A DNA stretch of 64,000 nucleotides, taken from Agrypnia vestita. Its lineage: Eukaryota > Arthropoda > Insecta > Trichoptera > Phryganeidae. Every line of letters begins with the position of its first letter. The first letter of the stretch is position 1. Both the position numbers and the translations under genes were made by a program. The stretch is taken from the NCBI GenBank assembly GCA_016648135.1, contig JADDOH010002618.1:124001-188000 (forward strand), given 5' to 3'. A model generated the notes under the pieces. The model ran no database searches. It was not told where the DNA came from and saw nothing but the letters and a program-made list of their open reading frames with translations. Positions 11,573 through 22,726 of this stretch are shown here, in pieces.

Positions 11573-11905
11573 TATATTATAGATGTCTCACAGAGGCGAA
11601 ACTGTATATTTTTTTTATTTAGGGAGAGTAGGTATAGAAGTCTTTATGGGTGTACATAGGACTTACGACCTATCGTACGGTTGGCTTAAGTGATCATTTT
11701 ACACATATGTAACGTTCGCCATTTCCACTCATGATAGAATACCATGTCTATTAATTTTTGGAAGTTGTATATATTTCAATTATACGGCACGTTTCACATG
11801 TGAGTTGCAAGGATCCTCACTGCGGCCGGCCACAAAGCTTTTTCCTTCCCCACCAATGACCACAGATGTCGATAAATGAGACATCTATATTTGATTTTTG
11901 ATTAT
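11573..11905 (+). repeat. Rep-C interspersed repeat, copy 1
   Basis: GTATATTATAGATGTCTCAC, GGCTTAAGTGATCA, CGCCATTTCCACTCATGATA, GGAAGTTGTATATAT and CCACAGATGTCG occur in the same order at 26650-26985. Parts also lie in minus orientation at 14045-14103 and 14786-15040. Class unknown. Confidence 0.6.
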
Positions 11906-13565
11906 TGATGTCGCTGTGACAACAATCCAGATCTGTTCTGAAAAATTTGGACATACTCAAAATATTATGTTACTGAATAATTCAACATATTGGGCGGTGT
12001 AACAGAAATGACAAAATAATGTTATTTTTATCGTAACCACTTTCGAAATTTTATATATTACAATTAATATGAAATATTTGTAATCACTGACAACATTTGC
12101 AATACAACACGATACCGGTAAACATATTCATTAATACCTTATATACCTAGAATTAGAATTAGATTCATTAATACCTTTAATACCTAGAAATTTACGCTCA
12201 TAAATTAAATACAAATTGAAACTGGCCATCATTTGTACAGCTTGTCTTGAATCATGAATCTGTATATTTTTAATGATATTCTATCTGGCTTTAAGATCAG
12301 ATGGAAGATTTTCTAAGTATTTTCTTAACGAATAACATGAATTAATGATTTATATCCTATGGAGAATTGGAATTTATTAAGCAAAATTTAGTTAAAATTA
12401 TTTTCTCATTATAATAATAAATTTGAATTGTGTGAATAACTCTCCACGCACGTTTAATAATAGTTTTATATTATACTACTAAAAATCAAAATCTCTCATG
12501 GATACGTGAGATGGTCATATGAAATTGTAATTAAATTTATGTACAGATAGCAAAGTTTATCTCAATTAATGATCATCATAAATAATCTCTACAATATTTA
12601 CGTCAAAGCCATCAATAATATAATAATTCATTTCATTAAAATAATGACTCCTAAATCCTACGTATCTGTATTTACCATTATCGTATATTATTGTAAGAAA
12701 TAAGTAGTGTAAAAGTTATCAGCCTATTACTTCTAATTTTATTTTTTACTACTTCCTACATTTCATTGTACAATCATAAACTTTGCCTGTCTCAACACAA
12801 TTTTTCAAGAAGAGTATAATAACAATTATGTATTAAAATTGTAAATTATTATATAAATAAATAACAGCTTCTTCCACAAATTAATTATTTCAGAAATATT
12901 ATTGATAATATTTATTCCATCGACTCATATTAAAATAAGAATGTTAACATTTTTATATCCGTTAATTTCATTAATTAAATTCTATTAAAACCAATACGTT
13001 GTATTAATTTATAACCAATATGTTAGAATCTATATTATTTATTTATTGTCACGAATTACAAAAATAGGTTACACGCGGGTCATGAGTTCTTCACATTGAA
13101 AGGTATATTAGAAATTCAATAAAGTTTTGATATGGTACGAGGAAAACAACTTTTGGAAAAGTACCGTACCTTAATTGCCTATACCTACACATTTATTACT
13201 CAATGGTGGTTTTATCTATTGCAACGCTTTCATTAATTCTCGTTTGGTAGGCTTATGACATTTCCGCAATTAACAAGCCAACCTTCTTTCCGCTACCATG
13301 ATTTACTTAAACCATGTAGGAACCTACCTATTAAAAATTATCATGCCTTGTTTATTATTGTAGTAGGTAATAAATAATAAATAATTCGTTCGAGAATTTA
13401 TCATTTCGTAACATTGATAAAAATTCAACACGCTTTACTTAGTTTTACAAGTAATCAAATCTTCGAGACGACACATAGATCTTATTTGTGCTATGTGCCA
13501 TGGACAATTTTTAGAGAAAATTGCAACTAATAACTAAAAATTAGTAATCAGAGCTATAAATAATA
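11906..13565. other. Very AT-rich stretch, no gene recognised
   Basis: Includes a short tandem-like duplication at about 12128-12190 (CATTAATACCTT and TACCTAGAA motifs repeated). No coding frame, terminal repeats or RNA motif were recognised. Confidence 0.45.
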
Positions 13566-13734
13566 AAAAATGCTCAAATTCAAGAGAAATATGCATGGAA
13601 AGTGCCAAAGTAGTAGGCTAGTAGTCTGCAATCGTGAATTAAATATTTTTCTTAATTTGTCGGACATTGCTAGGACTTCATGCTTTATTATGACTCCATA
13701 TTATATTACTAGTACTTGTATAGGGAGCCAGGAT

Positions 13735-13905
13735 ACAGACCCTCCTGTCAATGTTATACAAAAATTAAAAGTGGCCCAATGGGCAAAAGAAATGACCATG
13801 CTTGGAATATTACAGAGAGACGAGTATCAAATGTACAAATTCGCCAGGAAACCGAGGTAATAGATGCCAAAAAAATCTGCAAGCTTAAGTAGCAATATAT
13901 CTGTT
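13735..13905 (+). pseudogene. Non-LTR RT remnant (middle of the C-terminal domain)
   Basis: The frame opened at 13570 ends with QKLKVAQWAKEMTMLGILQR, matching the QRKLRTAQRAMERxMLGVSLRDR motif of arthropod non-LTR RTs. After a frameshift near 13835 the sequence continues IRQETEVIDAKKICKLK, the expected IRxxTxVxDxxxRIxxLKWxW continuation. The first 55 codons of the same frame (13570-13734) have no recognised similarity. This family normally continues into a tail like the one at 2-145. Confidence 0.55.
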
Positions 13906-14044
13906 GAATAAATTATGCATATAGTGGATACCCCCGTATTGGCAAAAAAATGTTCAAACTTGACGTTCAAGCTCTACATCAGATGAGCGACGGGTAAAAG
14001 GTAAATGAGTAGAAAGACTAAAAAAAGAGAAGATCACATACCGA

Positions 14045-14103
14045 AGAATTACGGTGGAAATGGTGAACGTTGCATTATATAAAGTGATCACTTAAGTCAG
14101 CTC
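14045..14103 (-). repeat. Rep-C fragment
   Basis: The complement of AAATGGTGAACGTTGC and AAGTGATCACTTAAGTCAGC matches the centre of Rep-C copies 1 and 3. The block GTGATCACTTAAG-AGCTCA is present again at 14791, about 700 bp on, as a direct repeat. Confidence 0.5.
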
Positions 14104-14785
14104 ATTTTATTTTTATTTCATATATTCGGAAAACCAACAATAATTGAATAAATACAATGAATGGTAAACATAAGAGCCAATTAGAGGTTTTCTCAGGTAG
14201 TAACAACATATAAAATTTGCATGGTACATACATATTATATTATACGATATATTGATAGAACTGAATAGATATAAATTAATGGAACAATGGCTCGGAAAAC
14301 AAACACCGCATTTCAGAAGGGTTGTTTTGAGATAAATCTAAATTATACATTTTGATAAGTGTCTTAATTTATTGCAAGTTCGCCACAAATATGAATACAG
14401 CCTGTAGTTTGTAGAAACAAGGAGAGCAAAAATAAGAGGATTACTTGTTAGAATTTTATGAGGAACATTAATATTAATAGAGAGCTTGGATGGTAATTCA
14501 GGACAATATATTGAGCCTGAGATTATTTTTAGCAAAAAATTTAGTCGGCTATTTCGCGACGTTTTCGCAGAGATTTTTATACGTATTTTAAGATATTAGA
14601 TGGCGTGTAAAATTCAATTTCAGACTTACTAATGTATTTGGTAAATTTATTTTTTGTTTTCGATTCGTTATATTTGCACATAGTATGCAGGATTCCAGAT
14701 TTGTGATGCGTATTGTAAATTATTACGCATAAATGTGCAATACAGGATTTTGAGTGTCTTTGCTTTGATAAGCCATGGGCCAACC
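14104..14785. other. Sequence between two Rep-C pieces, no gene recognised
   Basis: AT-rich. It lies between two direct copies of the Rep-C GTGATCACTTAAG block and may be an insertion or a collapsed duplication. Minus-strand frames at 14338-14535 and 14577-14783 have no recognised motif. Confidence 0.4.
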
Positions 14786-15040
14786 CCTATAAAGAGTGAT
14801 CACTTAAGCTAGCTCATACAGGTTGTAAGCAAGAGCGAATCCAGCTTTGACGCCAGGGGGAGTCATATAGTATTGGTCAAGTCACAAGAAGTTATAATTT
14901 AGGGCTGGATCCAGGTCCACCTAGGTCCTGGACCCAGCCCATGACTCCCATGACCCCCATGGATCCGCCCTTGGTTGTAAGTCCCTTCTACACATGTTTC
15001 TCATATTCACAGCTTCGTCCCTGTGAGACTTCTATAATTT
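14786..15040 (-). repeat. Rep-C copy 2, split by a MITE
   Basis: Minus orientation: the right end is the complement of ATAGAAGTCTCACAGGGACG, and the left end carries the TGATCACTTAAG block. It is interrupted at 14830-14973 by a 144-bp insertion. Intact copies have a continuous (G)GTC(G/A)TAAGTCC at this point, which gives a paralogous empty site. Confidence 0.6.
14830..14973 (+). mobile_element. 144-bp hAT-type MITE with perfect 8-bp target duplication
   Basis: The ends are CAAGAGCGAATCCA and the complement of TGGATCCGCCCTTG (CAAGGGCGGATCCA): 14 bp with 2 mismatches. GTTGTAAG flanks both sides (14822-14829 and 14974-14981), an 8-bp duplication typical of hAT elements. The inside holds a near-palindrome, GGGCTGGATCCAGGTCC facing GGTCCTGGACCCAGCCC. 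It sits inside Rep-C copy 2, whose uninterrupted paralogues confirm the insertion point. No coding capacity; it would depend on a transposase in trans. Confidence 0.85.
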
Positions 15041-15093
15041 ATCTTTATTAATAGAAATTTAGTTTCGTTATTGACCCCCCCTCATTTGGTCGG

Positions 15094-15308
15094 GTGGGTA
15101 GTGGAAAGAATTCTCGGTCATGTTTGGCGGGCGTGCGCGGCGCGTTCGTGACCACGACCGCCCTTTGCCAGAAGTTCAAAACCGCAGACTGTTTTCAATA
15201 CCGTCGTTCCATTTCCAGACGGGTAACCCGATACCGAAACCTGATCCCGCTCCGGGTCAGCTCCGGGGTCAAGTGGGCCGACCCCTGTCCATGATCAATA
15301 GGAAATAG
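15094..15308. other. GC-rich island of unknown origin
   Basis: Much richer in GC than its surroundings. Two plus-strand frames and one minus-strand frame are open, none with a recognised motif. It lies directly upstream of the RT remnant at 15.4 kb and may be an unrecognised part of the same or another element. Confidence 0.35.
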
Positions 15309-15424
15309 CGGATCATTATTGTAATTATTATAAAAAAAAGTCTGAACTATTTTTAAAATAGCAATATTGATATTTGGTGATTTTCTTCCGAATGTGGAGG
15401 CAAGGATGGTAGTGTTCAAAACAG

Positions 15425-15850
15425 TACGGTCACCAAATATGGATGCTAAACGAACGAACACGCTCTAGAGTCCAAGTGGCCGAAATAAAGTACTTGAGAG
15501 GAGTGGCAGGGGTTACGAAATGGGATCGAATAAGAAAATCGACGATCCGAGACGATTTAAACATTGAAACACTGCTACTCTTCATTAAAAAATCGCAACT
15601 GAGGTGGCTTGGACAGGTACTAATAATGTCTGATGATCGAATTCCAAGAAAAATACTGAGTGCGATTCCAGTGGGCCGCCCCAGACACAGTTGGGCGAGA
15701 CAACTCCAGAAACTATATGAGGAAAGAATGGGACTACATACAATGAATGGAGGCCGCATAATCAGCGCAAGACAGGGACAAATGGAGGCGCCTTGTCGAT
15801 GCAGTGGGTCCCAAACACGAATAGGATAAGGGGAAGAGGAAGATGGTGAT
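15425..15850 (+). pseudogene. Non-LTR RT C-terminal remnant, lineage 3
   Basis: From TAC 15425 the frame reads YGHQIWMLNERTRSRVQVAE, then IKYLRGVAGVTKWDRIRKST and IRDDLNIETLLLFIKKSQ, LRWLGQVLIMSDDRIPRKIL and VGRPRHSWARQL. These match the post-catalytic part of arthropod non-LTR RTs: YGxExW, AExxFLRxVxGVTRxDRIRN, xLRWxGHVxRM and GRPRxRW. The main frame is open to 15827. The catalytic fingers and palm are absent (5' truncation). The frame drifts near the end, where QGQMEAPCRC stands in the QDRxxWRRLV position. The hAT element begins 30 bp further on. Confidence 0.7.
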
Positions 15851-15878
15851 GATGATATATGGTAATTGCTACCGCAAC

Positions 15879-16564
15879 TAGGGTTTCAGATCCTAGTCGA
15901 CCCGGGAATGGTTTTCTGGGAATACACGGGGTTTTCGACGCGTCGAGTCCCGGGAATGCTTATGTCGAATTTCGGTGAGTATTTCGAATAACGATATTTC
16001 GATATGTTTTCCTGTTTTTAAGATTTTCGTCGTAGCCTGCATTTCATTGTTTATTTGTATATTCTTTATCTTTTCTAAAACATTCTACAAGAATCATGGA
16101 ACAGTTTAAGATCAATAAATTGTAAATTATCCGTGTGATATTGTAATGATAAACGATTTGAAAAATAATTTACGATTGTCAAAACACACGCCGACGATTT
16201 TGTGCATATATTTGACAAAATATTTAGTTGTAAATTTGAACATTTTGAATTTTTAAAATGCTGTTTCGATTAAAATTGTTTTAATGCGTGTATTTTATCT
16301 CATTATTTTATGTTTAGTTAAATTATTATAATATATAAAATATTATATACATACAATATATTTCATTGAAATAAGATTTTTAAAATTTTTTATGCTAAGA
16401 ATTTATTATACCTATCTGTATGTTTTTTCAGAAATAGTATTTTTTTATTAATACATGTTTAATTAATTATAACAATTTAATTGAAACAAAAAAATATATG
16501 AATGGGTACATCACGAGACCTGGGATCCCGGGAATGAAAAAAGTCCGGGAATAGAGAAACTCTA
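15879..16564 (+). mobile_element. hAT-type non-autonomous element (686 bp)
   Basis: The ends are TAGGGTTTC and GAAACTCTA (complement TAGAGTTTC), followed inwards by CCCGGGAATGG and its inverted partner. The 8 bases outside each end are ACCGCAAC (15871-15878) and ACCCCAAC (16565-16572), matching at 7 of 8, as expected for an old hAT target duplication. The interior is AT-rich with no transposase frame. Confidence 0.7.
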
Positions 16565-16947
16565 ACCCCAACACGTAAAAATAGAATTAACATTGATTTA
16601 TGACAGCCCGCCTTGCTCGCTGTGATTACTACCCCAACACTAAAAAATCAGATTGTTTTATACAAAGCCAATATTTTCATAACAATGATGGAAAAAGACA
16701 CTTGGTAGATGTTTTTATATATCTCTTTTTTGGGTGTTGGAAAATAAAAATATTGTTATTTTTAAATATCAAGTTGTTGAGTTATTTATAACTATCAACT
16801 TTAACTATACAGCGCTCACAATTATCCATAATCATTTGTTATTTCTACATATCAATTTAACTGTAAAAAATAAAAATAATAAATCACCAACGTCATCTTT
16901 CTCGATTTTTCAATTAGGAAAGCTGTGTAGCTTATTAGTGTAGTTTT

Positions 16948-17080
16948 TATGACTCTCGCCCAGTGATCCAGTGGTCGGTAGTTCGAGCATCATTCCAGGA
17001 CACCAGGAAGTTAGGTCTTATTGATAGCAGAAGCGTTAAGCTTTGTTTAAAAATAATTAGACTATTAATACGACATGTAT
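16948..17080 (+). repeat. SINE-1, tRNA-derived, copy 1
   Basis: CTCGCCCAGTGATCCAGTGG, then GGTAGTTCGAGCATCATTCC (decayed B box), followed by the shared body AAGTTAGGTCTTATTGATAG and AGAAGCGTTAAGCTTTGTTT. Other copies lie at 31835, and on the minus strand at 25421, 51001 and 63190. Confidence 0.65.
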
Positions 17081-18200
17081 TCCGAAAAAAAAGATGACTG
17101 TTGAAATTACGTGCATTTTTTAATAAGAAAAAATATAAGAATCTGTAAAGACTCTGAATAAATAAGTTTAGAATTTCAATAAATAATTTGCTATGACTTG
17201 ATTAGAAAACACATATTTTTAGCGTTTGTCAATGAAATATAAGGGATACCAAATTAAAATGTACAAGAATCTGAGTATATCTAGCGAAGCCGGGTAGCAA
17301 AACTATGCAATAATTTAATAAATTTGACATAATTGCTATTAATACGTTGCACTTTTGAGATATAATCGCATGTTGCATTATATTGCATGGTGATTTAAAA
17401 GAATTCAATTGAATGTAGTTCAATCATTGTGCAATGCAAAGGATTGTTCTAAACCATTTCATTGTGAAACTTTCATTGTTTTATGACCTTTGGTTACACG
17501 AATCATTTGTGCCGTAACCAAATTTTAAATGTATATTATAATTCCGTTCCCAAATATTTTTCTTTTGTCGTCATGTCGCGGTGGCTGAGATAAATATGGG
17601 AACTCGAAGGCTTGCAATATAAATTATAAATAATTTGTTTAATAATATTGTAACGTAATTTCAGATTGGTACTTTTAAATATTATTTTTAGACATTTGGT
17701 ACGCTGTGTAACATTGTAAAGGCGTATGATTTCAGTGCTCTCTCAGTCGACACGTATTTGTTTCACTTCCTTTCATATTCCTATGCAAAAAATGCAATCC
17801 ATCAATCAAAATATATCAATTAAGTATTCGCTCAAAAAATGCCTTCCAAAACAAAACACTTAGAATTATAATAATTGACATAGAATGTTCTCAAGTATTT
17901 GTAGACGATAACGCATTTTGAAAGCGAATAATAAATTAATATAATACTATAGGCCTAAAAAATCTAACTTGCTTAAAAATTATTACATAGTTATCACAGT
18001 TTGATAAATTAGAAATTTTGGAAATAAGAAAGAGTGTTAATAGTAAATTGAATGTTATAAATAATCAAGTCCTTTTTGCAAATAGTTATCTTTTAAATTT
18101 ATTTTCATGTTAGGTAGGTACTTTGTATTATTCATTTTCCATATATAACTTTGTTAATATTTTGATTATCTATACTTCGATTTTTAAATTTTAATTTTGT
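17081..18200. other. AT-rich stretch, no gene recognised
   Basis: No coding frame above chance, and no terminal repeats or RNA gene recognised. Confidence 0.45.
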
Positions 18201-18300
18201 TATCCTGACGAAGTAACCATTGGATTCGAAACATGTTAAATTTTTTTCAATTAAAAAGTGGTGTTTACAAAGTTATTTTATATAAATAAAAAATTATATA
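18201..18300 (+). repeat. Repeat with degenerate hammerhead-like motif
   Basis: The core is CTGACGA (18205-18211; one change from CTGATGA), then a spacer and an imperfect stem (GTAACC/GGATTC), then GAAA 18228-18231, CATG and TT. Stem I does not pair. The downstream body GTGTTTACAAAGTTATTTTA has a partial inverted counterpart upstream (AACTTTGTTAATA). Confidence 0.4.
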
Positions 18301-18923
18301 TTTCTGAGACTTCTTTGGTTTTTCTCGTTGTGTTTAAATTGTCATCAAATTTATTTTGGTTTTATGATTCCGGTTAAATGAAAAAAAAAAACAAATTTAG
18401 TTTATTTTCATAGATTTTTCTTGTTTGAAGACAGAAAATTAACTCTCGGGATTAGACAATACTCTGAACGATTGGACAACTTTTGGTAGTATCTCACACG
18501 CTCCAGTCGCCATCGCTTAGGACACACCAGGAGTCTTCTGGTACAAAAATAGGAATAGAGCTAATAGAAAATAGATGAGGATATAATTTCCATGACGCAT
18601 TTTCATATCCATGAATGAATTTCACTTGTATGAGCATTTTATTAAAAGAGTCTTAATTCCAAATATAAGTAATTTAAATAATTAATTATATATATATGAC
18701 TGGCTAATTTTAAGACGAATGAAGAAATTCGGTTAAAAAAAATAATTATTTCGACCGTAGTAAATAAAATAACAAAATGTATATACGGTAACATCATTAA
18801 ATAATTTGGCAGCCACTTTGGTGCAAATTTTAAAAATTAAAATAAAAAAACATTTTCTTTAAAAAAGCAAAATGATTTTGTTTGTGACATTATTAATATA
18901 ATCGATAAAAAAATATTTTTTAA

Positions 18924-19102
18924 TAGATTCAGCAACATTGTAGATTGACATTTTTAAATATTGATTGTATTATTTGTATGCATCTGCTTATATTTTTTAT
19001 TAATTACACCTACATGTTTTGGAAAGGTTTTTCCGAAACATGTAGGTGTAATAAATAAAAAATATAAGTAGATACGTATACAAATAATACAATCAATATT
19101 TA
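18924..19102. repeat. HH-2 head-to-head palindrome
   Basis: Arms of about 65-70 bp (18955-19020 and 19036-19102) are near-perfect inverted copies, e.g. ATTGATTGTATTATTTGTAT facing ATACAAATAATACAATCAAT. The centre is ACACCTACATGTTTT-GGAAAGGTTTTTCC-GAAACATGTAGGTGT: two 3' halves of the HH-2 hammerhead meeting in stem II, with CTGATGA lost from both. The outer left part matches the 24.0 kb copy body (CAATCTACAATGTTGCTGAA). Confidence 0.75.
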
Positions 19103-19944
19103 ATAAAAATATCCTTTGTTCTCACCACTTAGTTCTTAAAAATATCAAAATGTTTCAGAGCCAATGATCCCTTCATCGTTGTTTACTAACTAAAAAATCG
19201 AATTTCATTCCAGCATGCTACTTTTTTGTGCTTTTCTTACTATTATAATTAATCTTTTTACTAAAAACGCTCTTTGTTGTTTCTTACTATTCATTTCTCG
19301 TAATTCAATTTTTTATCCTTTTATTTTATAAGGATCTTATATAAGGAGGTAAAATGTTAAAAAAGGCTACCTACCTCAGAACAGATGTTCCTATATATCT
19401 AGCGAGGTAGGCAGTGGCCAAAAGGCTTGCTACATATTTTCTTATATTTATATGTATGTACGTGTGCATGTATCAAGCAATTAATGTAATTTTTCTAATG
19501 AATACTGATTTATAGGTACTGAAAGAGAAATGTTATATTCATCATTATTGAATTAATTGATCTTATTGAAAAGTAAAGTTCTTATTAAAAATTAGAAAAT
19601 TCTGTAACTATTTGTAAATGTTACGGCTGACATTGTAAGTGGTAGTTTCCTCATTAATTAGCTATGCTTTCATTTAGTAATAATAATCAAGTGTGGTTAG
19701 TACTATACTTAATTACCGGTTAATGTCAGTGCTAGCCGGGATCTTGTGGTGGATATATGCTTTGAGTATAATTTCCGGATATGGGTAGCTCCACATGCTA
19801 CCGATTGACTTGATTACCCACTTCGTAAATTATATGTTATAAAGCAATAAAGTACAATGATTTAATGCAACTTAAGAAATTGAAAGACTATAGCATTTAT
19901 TGTAGTTTTTAAAATGGTATTAAATTTGCTTTATTTCATTATTA
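19103..19944. other. AT-rich stretch, no gene recognised
   Basis: Nothing beyond short low-complexity tracts was recognised. Confidence 0.4.
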
Positions 19945-20525
19945 GTAGAGACGGCACGACTGAGAATGATATCGAAAAGAGACTGACTGAGAGAAACAAA
20001 GTAAATGGTGCTCTGAATGCAATTAAAGCTAATAAAATCTATCAAAGGAAGCAAGACTAGCGGCACATAATGCAGTTCTGGTGCCAACGCTGATGTATAG
20101 AAGTGAAGCCTAGAATTGACAAAAAAATAACAAAAATATACTGAATGCGGTAGATTAGACGTATGTGTTGAAAATCTTTGTACGATTGAATGAAGAATGA
20201 ACAAATTAAAAGTGAATATCATGCTGGTTGTAGCGTATTTGATAGAATAAAGAATGGATATCTGAGATGGTTTGGACATGTGGGACAGATGAGTGAGGAT
20301 TGGATAGTAAAGAAGATTTATGAGGCGAGTATTGTGAAGGCAACAGAAACAGATGAGATTCGCGGAAGATCTAACATGACCAGGTAAATCAAATATTGGA
20401 GGATGGCTCTGTTGGATGCTTTAACAACCGAAAAGGGTGCATGAAAAGATGTATGTAAAAATAAAGTGGTGTACCAGGACGGAAGAGTGTGGCGTTATAT
20501 TTGCTCTGCTTACCTTTATGAAATA
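19945..20525 (+). pseudogene. Non-LTR RT C-terminal remnant, lineage 4, copy a
   Basis: Pieces in broken frames: DGTTENDIEKRLTERNKVNG (from about 19950), ARLAAHNAVLVPTLMYRSEA with a stop where W is expected, QKNNKNILNAV, then DRIKNGYLRWFGHVGQMSED and WIVKKIYEASIV. Further on come the equivalents of NRRACMKRCM and CQDGRVWR. Each fits the well-known RLAVHNAVLVPTLMYGSExW, LRWFGHVxRMxExRxxKKIY and NRRACMKRxM series of an arthropod non-LTR RT. The fragment at 49.4-49.9 kb belongs to the same lineage and is better preserved. Several stops and frameshifts; 5'-truncated. Confidence 0.75.
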
Positions 20526-20710
20526 CGGTGTGATGTTTCGTTAGTAAGTTATGTTTTATTATATAAAAAATATATTGCTATTTTACTGCATGAAGATGCT
20601 CACTATGAAATTATTTTAATAAATAATTAAAAATTCGAATGTATTTATTTGAAGATATTTATAAAACCAAACACACATCCTGATATCTGGTTATCTATTA
20701 CACCGGTATT

Positions 20711-21035
20711 TTTCTTTTAACTCGTGGCGTCTGCTTGCTTGACGAAAAAACTTTGAATCGATTTTTAACTCTTTTCCCGTGATCCAATCGAGCTGAAACT
20801 TTGCAAGTAGACTCGTGGTGACGATCAAGAAGATCTGTCAAATTTTCGTTAAAAAAAAAAATTATACTATAATTTTGGATTTTTCAAATTTTTAATGTTT
20901 TTTTCATAAAACTCAGTAAGTTGTATGGAGATTCCGACGCATCTGGTAGATACGAAACCGGAAAATGAGAAAGGGAGTGTTATAAAATCTTGATTTTTAT
21001 GGGTTAGTTTTTTTATAAAAGGAAAAATATTGATT
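20711..21035 (+). repeat. Rep-A copy 2
   Basis: TCGTGGCGTCTGCTTGCTTG, CCCGTGATCCAATCGAGCTG, AAACTTTGCAAGTAGACTCG, AAATTTTCGTTAA, then GAGAAAGGGAGTGTTATAAA and TTTTATGGGTTAGTTTTTTT, in the same order as in copies 1 and 3. Confidence 0.65.
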
Positions 21036-21569
21036 TATGAATTTACATAATTAATATTTATATCATTACCTACAATCTCAACTGAGATTATGTCGAAAAA
21101 AAATAAGTAAAAATTATTTTTGATTTAATTTTTTTAAAAAGGTACTAGATTTATGTAGGTAAGATACCTACATTCTACTTGCAATGGACATTCACTACAG
21201 TCAAGTTATATCAGTTGAATAATATACTCAATTAACATTTAGATTCAGTAATTGTATGGAGATTATTTATTGTAGAATACAAAGGCGGTTGGTTGTCGTG
21301 TTACTTTGTGACTTTAAAAAGGGCTTTACATTAATAGGTCTAAGCCTGTAGCATTAAGGTACTGTGTGTTGAGATCGTGATCACCTTTGAATTGTCACAC
21401 AGGTTTCTACATTGTTTTTGCATGATATATTATCATTCTTTCGTAATGTTAGTGGTACAAGCGTACAGGCTGTTGCAAAATTATTTTACACGTCAATGAC
21501 TCTCAGATAAGTTTAAGCGGCGTGGGGAGGACGATCACTTTAGCTTAAAAAATGCCGAATCGCGTGACA

Positions 21570-21640
21570 AAAGTGCAGGGCCCAATTGGGAGCTATTGTT
21601 CACAAAACGGTCCTGGGTAAGCGGTGGGCTTCTCGTCACT
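21570..21640 (+). repeat. Short repeat shared with 62.15 kb
   Basis: The block ACAAAACGGTCCTGGGTAAG CGGTGGGCTT recurs with few changes at 62175-62205 (AAAACGGTCCTGGGTAAGTG), with GGAGCT just upstream in both places. Class unknown. Confidence 0.45.
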
Positions 21641-21851
21641 GTTCGTAAAGCTTGAAGTAAACTATTTAAATGTAATTAGTACAAGGCGACAATATTTGTG
21701 AGAGTCAAGGGAGTTAAGGTTGTGAAAAAAGCGTATTGTTAGCGTTAGTGACGGACATTGTTACACATATAATGATGTATCTTAAAGAGTTTAGGTTATA
21801 TAATGGTCGTTAGATGCTTTATTTCATTCGATCTCCACCGCCGCGGTGATA

Positions 21852-21915
21852 GGACGTTCTCCCAAAGACGCTGGATAAGACTTCGAAGACAGCGAAACGT
21901 CGAGATTCGCTTCTC
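21852..21915 (+). repeat. Decayed hammerhead-like block related to HH-3
   Basis: GTTCTC, then CCAAAGA in the place of CTGATGA, stem CGCTG/CAGCG around a variable loop, AAACGTC and GAGATTCGCTTCTC. The 3' side matches HH-3 (GAAACGTCGAGAATCG and TTTCTCGG at 46.6 kb). The core is mutated at three positions, so it should be inactive. Confidence 0.4.
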
Positions 21916-22726
21916 AGTGAAATATCTGTTTCATTTAACAAAAGTGATGTATTTTGTTATGATGACCTGCAAGAGGCAGACGAAGACTGTGCCCAACGTA
22001 CTGGACCACAATGCTACGTCAAAGAATGGATGTAACAGTCCCTTGAGGCTGCTAAAGAAAGAATAAAAACTAATGCACGTATAACTTAGAATGCTAAAAG
22101 TAAGCGGCATGTATACGCCGGGCAGTGAACAATTCCTTATGAACTGTTGGTTAATTTTAAGCGCGCCGTCATCACGAATTCGATATGACTATTCTCGATA
22201 TAGCCGTATCGAATTGCAACGGTGAGGGGTCACTTTCGACCTTGACCAGGGCGAGCAGTATAAGATCCTCTATAATGGAGGCCAGCATCAACAAGCTTAG
22301 AGAAGGACTTGCAAACAATTTATGACATGAATATATTAATTGATTTTGTATAATACTTTGGCAGATGTTTAATTACCTCGTAGTATGAAGTAATATTCGC
22401 GATAAGTGAAATTAAGGTTGCGTATTTGTGGGAAGGTCAATGCCCATCTGTCGAAGCATAATTTCCCGGCACATTTTATGTGCCGGGTTTTTTTGTGTGT
22501 GGTGCATAAATATGTGTGACAACAGATAGATGTGAATGAATGGTGAGATTCGTATGGATATACAGAAAATTCGCATGGATATACAGGATATTCGCATGGA
22601 TATACAGGTAACCAAAAAGTACTCACGTTAAAGTCACGGTTAAGTGTCGAATTTATTACAAGTACAGGTTGCGCGGAATACAAAGATTATTGCGACTGCC
22701 TCGTGCGGCGCCAGAAGGAAGAGTAA
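21916..22726. other. Mixed sequence, no gene recognised
   Basis: An 87-codon frame at 21803-22066 overlaps the hammerhead relic and has no recognised motif. Around 22480-22600 there is a short run of ATTCGCATGGATATACAGG-type tandem repeats (22555-22605). Confidence 0.4.
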
